Source: Rhizobium leguminosarum
GTDB lineage: Bacteria; Pseudomonadota; Alphaproteobacteria; Rhizobiales; Rhizobiaceae
Direction of reading: 5' to 3'
Assembly: GCF_001652265.1 (NCBI RefSeq)
Contig: NZ_LWBS01000450.1
Location: forward strand, 62,001 to 126,000
Length of the DNA stretch: 64,000 nt
In this document: piece by piece, positions 37,744 to 45,986 of the stretch
Layout of the letters: every line of letters starts with the position of its first letter
Numbering within the stretch: position 1 is the first letter of the stretch
The notes under the pieces: generated by a model
Databases searched by the model: none
Seen by the model: the letters and a program-made list of their open reading frames with translations, nothing else
What the model was told of the DNA's origin: nothing
Position numbers and translations under genes: made by a program

Positions 37744-38641
37744 GCTTGCGCCCTCCGCCGAATTCCAGATAGGCCCACGGAACGATGATGATCGCGACTG
37801 TGACGAGCATCATGGTCGAGGCAGCAAAGCCCTGCCCCAGGTTCTGCGCCTGGAACATGTAGTCGTAGACATATTTCGCCGGCACTTCCGATGAAATGCC
37901 CGGTCCGCCCGATGTCTGCGCGACCACGAGGTCGTAGACCTTGACGATGCCGGAGGCGATGATCACGATCGTCGTGATAAAGACCGGCCGCATCATCGGG
38001 ATCACGATGAAGAGATAGGTCCTCCACATCGGAATGCCGTCCACGCGCGCCGCTTTCCAGATGTCCTCGTCGATCCCACGCAGGCCGGCAAGCATCAGGC
38101 ACATGACGAGACCCGTTCCCTGCCACAGCGCCGCGATCAGAATGCCGTAGATGACGATTTCAGGCGTATAGAGCGGATTGAAGGTGAAACTCGTCCACCC
38201 GATCGAGCGGACCACCGCCTGAATGCCGAAATCGGGGTTCAGAACCCATTGCCAGACGAGGCCCGTCACGATGAACGACAGCGCGAAGGGATAGAGAAAG
38301 ATGGTGCGGAAGGTGTTTTCGAAGCGGATTTTCTGGTCCATCAGCGCCGCGAGCATGAAACCGATGACCAGGCTGAAGATCAGCGAGAGGATTCCGTAGA
38401 CAGCCAGATTCTCGATCGCCGTCACCCAGCGGGGTGCCGCCCAGAGGCGCTGGTACTGATCGAATCCGACAAAGCTCAACCGTGGAAGGAGCTTGGAATT
38501 GGTGAAGGAATAAAAGATCGTCCAAAACGTGCCGCCGACAAAGATCACCAGCGCTGTCAGGATCATCGGGATAGACGCAATCTTGGCATTCAGATTGCGC
38601 AGTAACTTGTTTGGCCGGCCTGCTCGCGCTTGACCCGTCAT
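37736..38641 (-). CDS. Sugar ABC transporter permease (MalF type)
   Basis: 301 residues. Membrane segments such as PMILTALVIFVGGTFWTIFY and the EAA loop WKAARVDGIPMWRTYLFIVI. The ATG at 38641 has GAGGAG eight bases upstream. It partners the MalG-type permease. The neighbours GH2, GH43 and the Gfo/isomerase pair suggest beta-linked oligosaccharides as substrate, which is inference. Confidence 0.9.
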   Translation of the reverse strand: MTGQARAGRPNKLLRNLNAKIASIPMILTALVIFVGGTFWTIFYSFTNSKLLPRLSFVGFDQYQRLWAAPRWVTAIENLAVYGILSLIFSLVIGFMLAALMDQKIRFENTFRTIFLYPFALSFIVTGLVWQWVLNPDFGIQAVVRSIGWTSFTFNPLYTPEIVIYGILIAALWQGTGLVMCLMLAGLRGIDEDIWKAARVDGIPMWRTYLFIVIPMMRPVFITTIVIIASGIVKVYDLVVAQTSGGPGISSEVPAKYVYDYMFQAQNLGQGFAASTMMLVTVAIIIVPWAYLEFGGGRKRG

Positions 38642-38824
38642 AAACACTTCTCCTCAATCGCAACTGCGACAAGTAACAGAACGGCAACGCGCCGCCTGTC
38701 GTCTCCACCTCTGAAACCTGCTGAAGATACCAGAGAGACGCCGCCGCCCGCCGGACCATCACCGACCGTCCGGAACGATCCGGCCCCCATGGGAGCCGGA
38801 CCGCAAGGGCAGCAAATCTGCTGA

Positions 38825-40060
38825 TCAGTCAGCAGAAGCGATGATCCCGGCGAAACGCTTCTGAGCGTCTTCCGGCGTCATCGACGGATTGGCGAAGAAT
38901 TCGGAGAAAAGGTCTTCTTTCTGCTTCTGGCTGTCGGCCGAAAGCAGCTGGTCGGTGCCTTGGATCACGTTGCCCTTGGCCAGGATGTCGAGACCCTTCT
39001 TCATGCAATCGTTGGCGGCAGCGAGATCGACGTCGCCGCGAACCGGCAGCGAACCCTTCTTCAGGTTGAAGGCAACCTGAGTCTTGGGATCGAGCAGGGT
39101 CTTGGCAAGCACGGCCTGCGCCTTGGACTTTTCTTCGTCCTTCAGCAGCGGGAAGTAGAAGGCGTCGCCGCCAGTCGAGATGATCTCGTTCACGCCGAGG
39201 CCCGGCAGGCAGGTATAGTCGGTACCGGCCTTCTGACCGGCCAGCGCAAATTCACCCTGCGCCCAGTCGCCCATGATCTGGCCGCCGGCCTTGCCTGTGA
39301 TGACAAGGTTGGTGGCCTGGTTCCAATCCTGGACGTTGCTGCCTTTGGCCATGCGCCGAGCGTCGTCGGCCGCCTTGAACACCTTGGCGATTTCAGGACC
39401 GGCGGCAACTTCCGCATCCTTGTCCTTGAAGACCTTGTTGAAGGTATCCTTGCCGGCGACCGCAACCATCAGCACGTCGAAGGCGCCTGTCGCCTGCCAC
39501 GGCTGACCGCCGACGGCGAGCGGAATGATGCCGGCCTTTTCGAGAGCCGGAGCCGCAGCGACGAACTCATCCCAGTTCTTCGGAACCTCGACGCCGGCCT
39601 TCTTGAAGGCGGCGTTCGAAAGCCACAGCCACTGCCAGGAGTGGATGTTGACGGGAGCGCAGTAGATCTTGCCGTCGATGGTGCAGGAATCGAGCAGGCT
39701 CGACGGACGAATGATATCCTTCCAGTGCTCGGCGGTCGCCACATCAGTCAGGTCGCGCATCAGGCCGGCCTGAACGAGTTCCTCGGCCTGGCGGCCATGG
39801 TTGAACTGAGTGGCGCCCATCGGATCGCCGCCGGTGATGCGGCTGATCATGATCGGACGGGCAGTGCCGCCGGAACCGGCGATAGCACCGTCGACCCAGT
39901 GGTTGCCGGTGGCGTCGAATGCCTTTGCCAGCTCGGCGACGGCAGCGGATTCACCGCCCGAAGTCCACCAGTGCGTGACTTCGAGATCGGTGGCGTTGGC
40001 GGCGCCGAACGGAAGCGCGACCGAGGCGGCAAGCACGGCCGCCAATATACGGATTTTCAT
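38825..40060 (-). CDS. Sugar ABC transporter substrate-binding protein
   Basis: 411 residues. Sec signal peptide MKIRILAAVLAASVALPFGA ending AANA; mature protein starts near TDLEVTHWWTSGGESAAVAE. Extracellular (family 1) solute-binding protein: RPIMISRITGGDPMGATQFN, GKAGGQIMGDWAQGEFALAG, FYFPLLKDEEKS. Two Cys pairs (SLLDSCTIDGKIYCAP; YTCLPG, NDCMKKG) could form disulfides. It is the first gene of the transporter operon, and its promoter region is shared with the divergent LacI regulator. Confidence 0.9.
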   Translation of the reverse strand: MKIRILAAVLAASVALPFGAANATDLEVTHWWTSGGESAAVAELAKAFDATGNHWVDGAIAGSGGTARPIMISRITGGDPMGATQFNHGRQAEELVQAGLMRDLTDVATAEHWKDIIRPSSLLDSCTIDGKIYCAPVNIHSWQWLWLSNAAFKKAGVEVPKNWDEFVAAAPALEKAGIIPLAVGGQPWQATGAFDVLMVAVAGKDTFNKVFKDKDAEVAAGPEIAKVFKAADDARRMAKGSNVQDWNQATNLVITGKAGGQIMGDWAQGEFALAGQKAGTDYTCLPGLGVNEIISTGGDAFYFPLLKDEEKSKAQAVLAKTLLDPKTQVAFNLKKGSLPVRGDVDLAAANDCMKKGLDILAKGNVIQGTDQLLSADSQKQKEDLFSEFFANPSMTPEDAQKRFAGIIASAD

Positions 40061-40513
40061 GAGTTCTCCTCCCTCACTGAAACGTTGCCGGAAAAACTTA
40101 GATCAATCGATTTCTCCACGCAACTGCCTGCAGGCAAATTTTTCCGCGATAACGGGAATTGCTACTTCTACCTGTTTCCATCAGAAGCGCCGCACCCCCT
40201 GAAGCAATATTCAGTCGGCCGTTCTCGCACATGCGTTTTCAATTTAGTTATTTGAATTTACATAGTAATTTTACATGACAAATTTAGCCGCGCGATTCAG
40301 CCTCTTCGCAATCGCAAAAAAACAGAGCACGAATTGCCGATTCAACCTATGCGTATGATGCTGCAATGCACACAACAAAAAGCACTCGACATTTCTACTG
40401 TATCGTTACAGATTGCATTCTTCAGGGAGGTGCGATTTTGGCATGCGGCGGGCTTACGACGCTGGAAAAAGCCTCTATAAGCGACACCAATTCGCGCAGG
40501 ACGGCCTAAAGGG
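40061..40513. other. Regulatory region between the transporter operon and the LacI regulator
   Basis: No gene. AT-rich, with two palindromes: AATCGATT at 40105-40112, close to the binding-protein start and with the central CpG typical of LacI-family operators, and TGCCTGCAGGCA at 40125-40136. A purine-rich AAAGGGATGG precedes the LacI ATG. Confidence 0.5.
40105..40112. promoter_or_regulatory. Candidate LacI-family operator
   Basis: AATCGATT with a central CG, 45 bp upstream of the binding-protein gene; the flanks (ATCAATCGATTTCT) extend the symmetry imperfectly. Position and symmetry fit a repression site for the adjacent regulator. Confidence 0.35.
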
Positions 40514-41557
40514 ATGGAAAACAAGGGAAATTTCGGGAACGCGGCATCGACGCCGGCAGCGCGCGAGCGCCCGACGTTGAAGACGATCGCCTTCATGACC
40601 GGCCTTGGCGTGACGACGGTGTCGCGGGCGCTGAAGGATGCGCCGGATATTGGGGCGGAAACCAAGGAGCGGGTGCGCATGGTCGCCCGCCAGCTCGGCT
40701 ACCAGCCGAACAGGGCAGGTGTGCGCCTGCGCACCGGCAAGACCAACGTCATCGCCCTCGTTCTCAGCATCGACGAGGAGATCATGGGCTTCTCGAGCCA
40801 GATGGTCTTCGGCATTTCCGAGGTGCTATCCGGCACGCCCTATCATATCGTCATCACGCCGCATTCCCACAGCAAGGACCCGATGCTGCCGGTTCGCTAT
40901 ATCCTCGATACCGGTTCGGCCGACGGCGTCATCATCTCCCGCATCGAGCCGGACGATCCGCGCGTGCGGCTGCTGAGCGAGCGCGGCATGCCCTTTGCCA
41001 CGCATGGGCGCACCGATGCGGGCTTGACGCACCCCTTCCACGATTTCGACAACGAGGCCTTCGCCCATCAGGCGGTGGAAAAGCTCGTCAAGCGCGGCCG
41101 GCGCCGCATCGCCCTGCTGCAGCCGCCGAGCAAGCTCACCTACTACGCCCATATCCGCATCGGCTTCCAGACCGGCCTGCATGATTACGGCGCCGAGGAA
41201 GTGCCGCTACGCGTCAACACCGACGCACCGCTCGCCGACATCCGCGACATCGTCGAGGTGATGATGCGCTCGGCCAACGCCCCCGACGGCATCGTCTGTT
41301 CGGCCGGCAGTGCTGCAATCGCCGTCAATGCCGGCATCGAGGCCGCCGGCAAGGCGCTCGGCCGCGATCTCGACATGGTTTCCAAGCAATCGGTGCCGAT
41401 CCTGAACTGGATCCGCCCCGAGATCATCACCGCGCAGGAAGACGTGCGCCAAGCCGGCCGCGAAATGGCCAAAGCCGTCATCGCCCGCATCGACGGCGTC
41501 GAACCGGAACTGCTGCAGAGCGTAAGCCAGCCGACCTGGCCGGAGAGTGGCAGGTAG
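40514..41557 (+). CDS. LacI-family transcriptional regulator
   Basis: 347 residues. N-terminal helix-turn-helix with hinge: [20 protein letters not shown], then [20 protein letters not shown] and [16 protein letters not shown] periplasmic-binding-protein-like effector domain follows ([38 protein letters not shown]). It most likely controls the divergent sugar transporter operon in response to a saccharide. The chromosomal sequence on its right becomes anomalous about 60 bp after its stop. Confidence 0.9.
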   Translation: MENKGNFGNAASTPAARERPTLKTIAFMTGLGVTTVSRALKDAPDIGAETKERVRMVARQLGYQPNRAGVRLRTGKTNVIALVLSIDEEIMGFSSQMVFGISEVLSGTPYHIVITPHSHSKDPMLPVRYILDTGSADGVIISRIEPDDPRVRLLSERGMPFATHGRTDAGLTHPFHDFDNEAFAHQAVEKLVKRGRRRIALLQPPSKLTYYAHIRIGFQTGLHDYGAEEVPLRVNTDAPLADIRDIVEVMMRSANAPDGIVCSAGSAAIAVNAGIEAAGKALGRDLDMVSKQSVPILNWIRPEIITAQEDVRQAGREMAKAVIARIDGVEPELLQSVSQPTWPESGR

Positions 41558-41856
41558 GCGGGCGGTGGGGTGGAGGAGCGTATGGCGGGGATCGTGACGC
41601 CGCCCTTCTATTTGCTGGTAAATACCGCCATTGGCAGCTCCAGATCAAAGCTGAAATCCGGTGTATTGTGTGAAAATGGCTTTTAGAGCCGCTACACGCA
41701 AACAACGTTAGAACTTGCGTTCTAGAGCAATACAGCAAGGCAAATTTCGGGCACACCTCACTAGACTCTGAGAGCCATCCGCTGCAACTATGCGGAGAAT
41801 ACAGACTACCGTATTCAGCATATGGTATTTCAGAAAATGAGGCGGAATATCCGGCA
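41558..41856 (+). other. Left border and leader of the reverse-transcriptase insert
   Basis: The first ~60 bp keep the local high GC; from about 41620 the DNA is AT-richer. Hairpins: TAGAAC-TTGC-GTTCTA (41709-41724), CCGC ... GCGG (41779-41795) and GAATAC-AGACTACC-GTATTC (41797-41816). Structured leader RNA before an RT gene could be a non-coding template or partner RNA, as in several defence RT systems; no known RNA was recognised. No ORF. Confidence 0.4.
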
Positions 41857-43488
41857 ATGGAAGTCAAGAGAGAGCATTTTTTACGCGCCGCTTTGGAAAT
41901 AGGCCAAAGCGGCGAAAACGATACATTACCCTATGATATCGACGCCGCATTCATTCGGGATAAATCGGAAGATCTTGCGCAAATTTGCTTCGATTTATTT
42001 CAGGTAGTAGACAAAAAATCAGTCAAAGAGGCAGCTGCATTTGTGAATGGGCTTACGATTGGCGCTGAGCGTTTGCTGGTTCCATCGGGTTCGCACGGTT
42101 TTCGAATCACCACGAAAATTCATCCATTTTGGAATCTTTATCTAAATGGCCTCGGCCTAGCCATCGCTGAAGCAAACGAAGGAAACCGGAGCGCTCGGGT
42201 GCATTCTTATCGTCTTGCTGGTGCGGGGCCTGGATTCTTCGATGGATCGAAGTCATGGCGGGCGTACAAGGAGGCAACCACTCAGGAAGATGCCTTAGGA
42301 GGTGATGGGTGTGTCGTCATCCAGACTGATATTTCAAACTTCTACGAGCATATCTACCACCATCGATTGGAAAACGTCATCAAAGATCTCTGCGCCGAAG
42401 GTTCTACCGTCGCTGTGCAGGTTGATCGTATTCTCAGCAAGCTGGCAGCCGGCCGTTCATTCGGGCTACCTGTAGGCGGACAATGCGCCCGAATCCTCGC
42501 AGAAGTTATGATGACGCCGATCGATAGATCGCTATCTGATGCAAACATCGTATGGCATCGCTACGTTGATGACTTCACTTTGATCTGCAATTCGCAGCAG
42601 GATGCATATAAAGCATTGTCGGAGTTATCGCATTCCCTTGCCGACTACGGATTGTCACTCAATCGCAGTAAGACAACATTCCTCAGCGCGAAACATTATG
42701 CTGAATACATTGCTGCACAGCTTGGTGAAGGGGAAGACGCTAGTGTTGCCTTGAGAGAGCTTGATCTCCATTTTGATCCGTATTCCGACACAGCGAGAGT
42801 GGAGTACGAACAGCTTAAAGAATCTTTTGAGAGCATTGATATTCAGTTCCTGCTCGATCTTGAGAAGGAAAAGTCTCAGCCAGACAGTTTCGTGCTTGCA
42901 CAGATAGGCCGGGCATTGAAGTTCCAAAAACCTCAGGTGGCCGCGCAACTATGTGCCACACTGCTAGACCCTAAGAATCTCGATTCATTCAGGGCGTCAT
43001 GGTCAAAAATCATGCGAGGCGTCTACTCGGTGCGCTCCAATGGTGAATTTGTGGCGGTTTTCGATCAGGTTGACGATCTTCTTGATCGGGTAACTGTTGC
43101 AGCATCACACCTTCTTGTACCAGAGGCCAATCTCCTGCACTTTTTGCGTGCGGTAAGGTTTAAAAGGACAGAGATTCGAGGAGCCTTCGTCAGACGTGCC
43201 TACGATCAGAGTTCATCTCAGTCAGTCAAACGCGCTTGTATCGACTGCTGGAGGCACTGGCACGACCGCCCGAGTTTCACGCGTCTTAGAAATCAATGGC
43301 AGAACCTTAGTCCCGATGAGCAAAGGATGCTTTGGCTGGCTGCTGAGAATTTTGGGGACGAAGGCATTCACGCGATGAGCCAGCTACGCGCATCGCTTGG
43401 GCAAGCATGGCGATTAGGGTTCGAAACTCAAAATGGCCATACTTTCGCCTCCTGCTATCAAGATTGGGTACGAAATGCCGCTCAGTAG
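41857..43488 (+). CDS. Defence-type reverse transcriptase with C-terminal helical domain
   Basis: 543 residues. RT motif A is CVVIQTDISNFYEHI (Asp158), motif B SFGLPVGGQCARILAEVMM (~201), motif C WHRYVDDFTLIC (Asp238-Asp239), motif D LADYGLSLNRSKTTFL. The N-terminal segment (AALEIGQSGENDTLPYDIDA) and the long helical C-terminal half (~281-543) without maturase X or HNH domains fit the Abi/DRT/unknown-group RTs, not group II introns. The codon use and GC are unlike the neighbours, indicating transfer. The second gene overlaps its end by 14 bp. The exact RT class cannot be set without profile searches. Confidence 0.85.
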   Translation: MEVKREHFLRAALEIGQSGENDTLPYDIDAAFIRDKSEDLAQICFDLFQVVDKKSVKEAAAFVNGLTIGAERLLVPSGSHGFRITTKIHPFWNLYLNGLGLAIAEANEGNRSARVHSYRLAGAGPGFFDGSKSWRAYKEATTQEDALGGDGCVVIQTDISNFYEHIYHHRLENVIKDLCAEGSTVAVQVDRILSKLAAGRSFGLPVGGQCARILAEVMMTPIDRSLSDANIVWHRYVDDFTLICNSQQDAYKALSELSHSLADYGLSLNRSKTTFLSAKHYAEYIAAQLGEGEDASVALRELDLHFDPYSDTARVEYEQLKESFESIDIQFLLDLEKEKSQPDSFVLAQIGRALKFQKPQVAAQLCATLLDPKNLDSFRASWSKIMRGVYSVRSNGEFVAVFDQVDDLLDRVTVAASHLLVPEANLLHFLRAVRFKRTEIRGAFVRRAYDQSSSQSVKRACIDCWRHWHDRPSFTRLRNQWQNLSPDEQRMLWLAAENFGDEGIHAMSQLRASLGQAWRLGFETQNGHTFASCYQDWVRNAAQ

Positions 43489-43651
43489 GTTTCCAGTCCG
43501 AGATCCGAGAACGGTAGCAAGGGATATCCCCGGGGTTCTCGACGTTCTTTTTCCCCGCTTGTCTGGTGGGCTCGTAGGTTCATTGAACAAGAAAATGTTC
43601 GCCTTTGAAGGCGTGGAACCGGTTCCTGACGAACTCATTGAGAAAAGCTGA
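43475..43651 (+). CDS. N-terminal part of the RT partner protein (ends at in-frame TGA)
   Basis: 58 codons, beginning MPLSRFPVRDPRTVARDIPG inside the RT gene and ending DELIEKS then TGA. It is in the same frame as the next CDS (offset 189 bp, a multiple of three), with only LQKS between the TGA and the ATG at 43664. The helix DELIEKS-(stop)-LQKSMLFELS looks continuous, so this and the next entry are probably one 251-residue protein interrupted by a nonsense codon or read through. No function can be assigned to this part. Confidence 0.6.
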   Translation: MPLSRFPVRDPRTVARDIPGVLDVLFPRLSGGLVGSLNKKMFAFEGVEPVPDELIEKS

Positions 43652-43663
43652 CTCCAGAAATCC

Positions 43664-44230
43664 ATGTTGTTTGAGCTTTCAATGGCCCGAGCGGAGAGTC
43701 TTTTGAGCGGTGACCGAGAGCCTAGTTGGGATCATTGCCTTCAATTGGCGTCAACCCGTCAAAGGCGCCACTATGATGCAAAGGTTCCAGACAAGCTTGA
43801 GCAATGCGACTATGATGTCGCGACCCATGCGGCCCAAAACTTAGTTGTGATGCTGAATAAGGTTCAGACGGAGAATTCTGATGCGCAACTAGAAAAAAGC
43901 ACTTTCAACCCGGGGATGGGCTGGATGGCTTCCAGTAACGGAGATGTTTCGCTGGGGTCGATGCTTATTGAGGTGAAGCACACGGACCGGAATTTCGTGG
44001 CTGGTGATTTCAGACAGGTTTTAATGTACTGGTTACTGAAATACGCAGCAGCAATTGAGAATAACGATGAAATCTGGTCGGATGTATTGTTATTGAATCC
44101 AAGACGGAACTGTGCGTTGCTGGTTAAATTTGACTATCTCCTACGATCTGCCTCTGCAAGTTCCAATCGAGTTGAACTGTCTGAACTCCTACGGTCGATT
44201 GTGAGTCAAGATTTGGATCGTCGGCAGTAG
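43664..44230 (+). CDS. PD-(D/E)XK nuclease-like C-terminal part of the RT partner protein
   Basis: 188 residues. The likely nuclease core is NPGMGWMASSNGD94 - VSLGSMLIE103VK105 - GDFRQ118VLMYWLL: an acidic residue, an E-x-K pair and a downstream Q-x3-Y helix, the order of PD-(D/E)XK enzymes. WSDVLLLNPRRNC resembles the C-terminal strand of such proteins. Translation could start at ATG 43664 or 43682 by reinitiation, or by read-through of the TGA at 43649. It is the last gene of the insert; the LysR stop is 28 bp beyond. Confidence 0.65.
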   Translation: MLFELSMARAESLLSGDREPSWDHCLQLASTRQRRHYDAKVPDKLEQCDYDVATHAAQNLVVMLNKVQTENSDAQLEKSTFNPGMGWMASSNGDVSLGSMLIEVKHTDRNFVAGDFRQVLMYWLLKYAAAIENNDEIWSDVLLLNPRRNCALLVKFDYLLRSASASSNRVELSELLRSIVSQDLDRRQ

Positions 44231-44257
44231 GCGATTTGTCAAGAATTTTGCTAGAAC

Positions 44258-45163
44258 TCAGCCTTGCAAATCCCGCGGCGCACTCCTCGCCAGTTGATCG
44301 AGCACCGCGGCGACCTTCGGGTTACGCGCTTCGCCGCGCCGGCTAATCGCATAGATGCTCCGGTAGGTGGCCGGCGCCAGCGGCTTGACGCTCAGGCTTC
44401 CGCCAAAATCTCGGAGCGCCAGTCCAGGCATCACCGAAATCGAGCATCCGGCTTCGACGAGCGCGAACACCACTTCGAAACTGTCGCTGAAACTGTTGAT
44501 GACGGGCTCGAAACCGATATCGCGGCAGGCTTGGCGGATGGTTTTGGAATAGGCGCTGGAGGCGACATCGAGCGCCCAATGTTCATCCCTCAACTGCGCG
44601 AGTTCGATGAGGGCCTCGCTCTCCAGCCTGTGGCCGGCGGGCAGAAGCACGAAGAGCTGGTCGCGGCACAGAAACAGCGTATCGGCCGCGCCTTCCAGCG
44701 TATGCGGATCGAACGATATGTCGTCCGCAACAACGATATCGGTCTGCCAGGCTCTAAGCGCCGCCACGCCTTCGGCAGGTCCCATCGTCGTCATGACGAT
44801 GTTGAGATGCGGATGGTCGATCGCGAGCTGGCGCATCGCGGCCGGAATGAAGGAGGAAGCCGCGGACGGTTGGGTGGCGATCCTCAGGTCACCGGCGACG
44901 ATATTCTGCAGCTCGGCAATATCGGTCTTGGCTTCCTCGACAATGCTGAATATCCGGTCGGCATGCACAACGAGCCGCTGGCCGGCCGGTGTCAGCGTCA
45001 CCCCTCGCCCGCGTCGCTCAACGAGCGCAATGCCGATTTCGTCCTCCAACTGTGCGATTTGCTGAGAAACCGCCGACGACGAAATGCCGATAGCATCGGC
45101 CACCGCCGCCATTGTGTCGCGGCGCGATAGCTCGCGAAGCGTCCGTAATCTGAAAAAATCCAA
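44258..45163 (-). CDS. LysR-family transcriptional regulator
   Basis: 301 residues from a TTG start at 45163 with GGGAG six bases upstream; the sequence then begins LDFFRLRTLRELSRRDTMAA, the usual LysR start. Helix-turn-helix VADAIGISSSAVSQQIAQLE. The effector domain includes SAASSFIPAAMRQLAIDHPH and VALVEAGCSISVMPGLALRD. Its 3' end abuts the RT insert. No divergent partner is obvious; the plus-strand C39-like gene begins 175 bp away and may be a target. Confidence 0.87.
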   Translation of the reverse strand: MDFFRLRTLRELSRRDTMAAVADAIGISSSAVSQQIAQLEDEIGIALVERRGRGVTLTPAGQRLVVHADRIFSIVEEAKTDIAELQNIVAGDLRIATQPSAASSFIPAAMRQLAIDHPHLNIVMTTMGPAEGVAALRAWQTDIVVADDISFDPHTLEGAADTLFLCRDQLFVLLPAGHRLESEALIELAQLRDEHWALDVASSAYSKTIRQACRDIGFEPVINSFSDSFEVVFALVEAGCSISVMPGLALRDFGGSLSVKPLAPATYRSIYAISRRGEARNPKVAAVLDQLARSAPRDLQG

Positions 45164-45337
45164 ACTTGGCTCCCTCGGCTGATCTATCGGCCACAATTTC
45201 TAATCTATATCCTTATTTTAATTAAGTAGACCTACGGAAAAACGCACCCTACCGTCGGATTCGTCAGCGTGCATCGGTTCGAAAAAAGCCAAGATTGCCC
45301 GCCATCTCAAGAGACGAGTCACGGGGATATTCACAGG

Positions 45338-45952
45338 ATGCAGCAGAGCGGCGTGCCATATTTCAGCCAATGGGAATCACCCAGCATGACGCTGCCGGTG
45401 CTTGCCGAGGGATCGCAGGCCCTGTTCGGCGATCCGCTCTGGCGCCATTCGGGAGCCGCGACGATCGAGGAATATGCGCGCTGGGCGGTCAATGTCTGCG
45501 GCATGGCCTGCCTGAAGATGATCCTTGCCGCCCGCGGCGAGATCCATCCGACACTCGAGCTTGCCCGTGCCTGCACTGCCTATGGCGGTTATGTCGTCAA
45601 CGAGATCGATGCGTCGATCAAGGGGCTGATTTACGCGCCCTTCGTCCGCTTCGCCGCCGAGCGCTTCGAACTTAGCGCCGAGACGATCATCGGCGTCAAT
45701 ACGCCAGCCATTCCCGAGCATCTCGCGAAGCGCCGGTTCTTCATCGCCTCGGTGAACTCGGGCATCCGTTGGCCGGAGCGCGAGCCGCCCTCGAAAGGCG
45801 GACACCTGGTGCTGGTGACGGCAGCCAGCGACGAGACAATCCGCTTTCACAACCCGTCCGGCCACGACGAAGCGAGCCAGGCCGATGTGACGCTGCCGCT
45901 TGCCCTCTTCGACCGCTTCTTCGCCAATCGCGGCATATCGGTCGACGCCTGA
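45338..45952 (+). CDS. C39-like cysteine peptidase-fold protein
   Basis: 204 residues, no signal peptide. The Cys-His-Asn layout of C39 peptidases is present: VNVCGMACLKMILAARGE (Cys ~52), PSKGGHLVLVTAASDE (His ~155) and RFHNPSGHDEAS. C39 domains mature bacteriocins or act on peptides. It precedes a D-Ala-D-Ala ligase-like gene and an ATPase on the same strand, suggesting a small peptide- or cell-wall-related operon. Start at 45338 is chosen because an upstream extension lacks a ribosome-binding site. Confidence 0.75.
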   Translation: MQQSGVPYFSQWESPSMTLPVLAEGSQALFGDPLWRHSGAATIEEYARWAVNVCGMACLKMILAARGEIHPTLELARACTAYGGYVVNEIDASIKGLIYAPFVRFAAERFELSAETIIGVNTPAIPEHLAKRRFFIASVNSGIRWPEREPPSKGGHLVLVTAASDETIRFHNPSGHDEASQADVTLPLALFDRFFANRGISVDA

Positions 45953-45986
45953 CCCTTTTCAACACCAGATCGTTTCGGAGGCTTTC

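Noticed and set aside
38960..40255. Plus-strand ORF of 431 codons
   Set aside because: Antisense to the solute-binding protein gene, which has a signal peptide and the right length.
41690..41856. Classical retron msr-msd
   Set aside because: The long inverted repeat enclosing an msr-msd region, and the priming G context, were not found; only short hairpins are present.
41857..43488. RT as a group II intron maturase
   Set aside because: No maturase X/HNH region, no intron domain V-like end, and the C-terminus is a long helical region.
41620..44257. RT as part of a diversity-generating retroelement
   Set aside because: No template/variable repeat pair and no avd-like accessory gene were seen; the partner gene looks nuclease-like.
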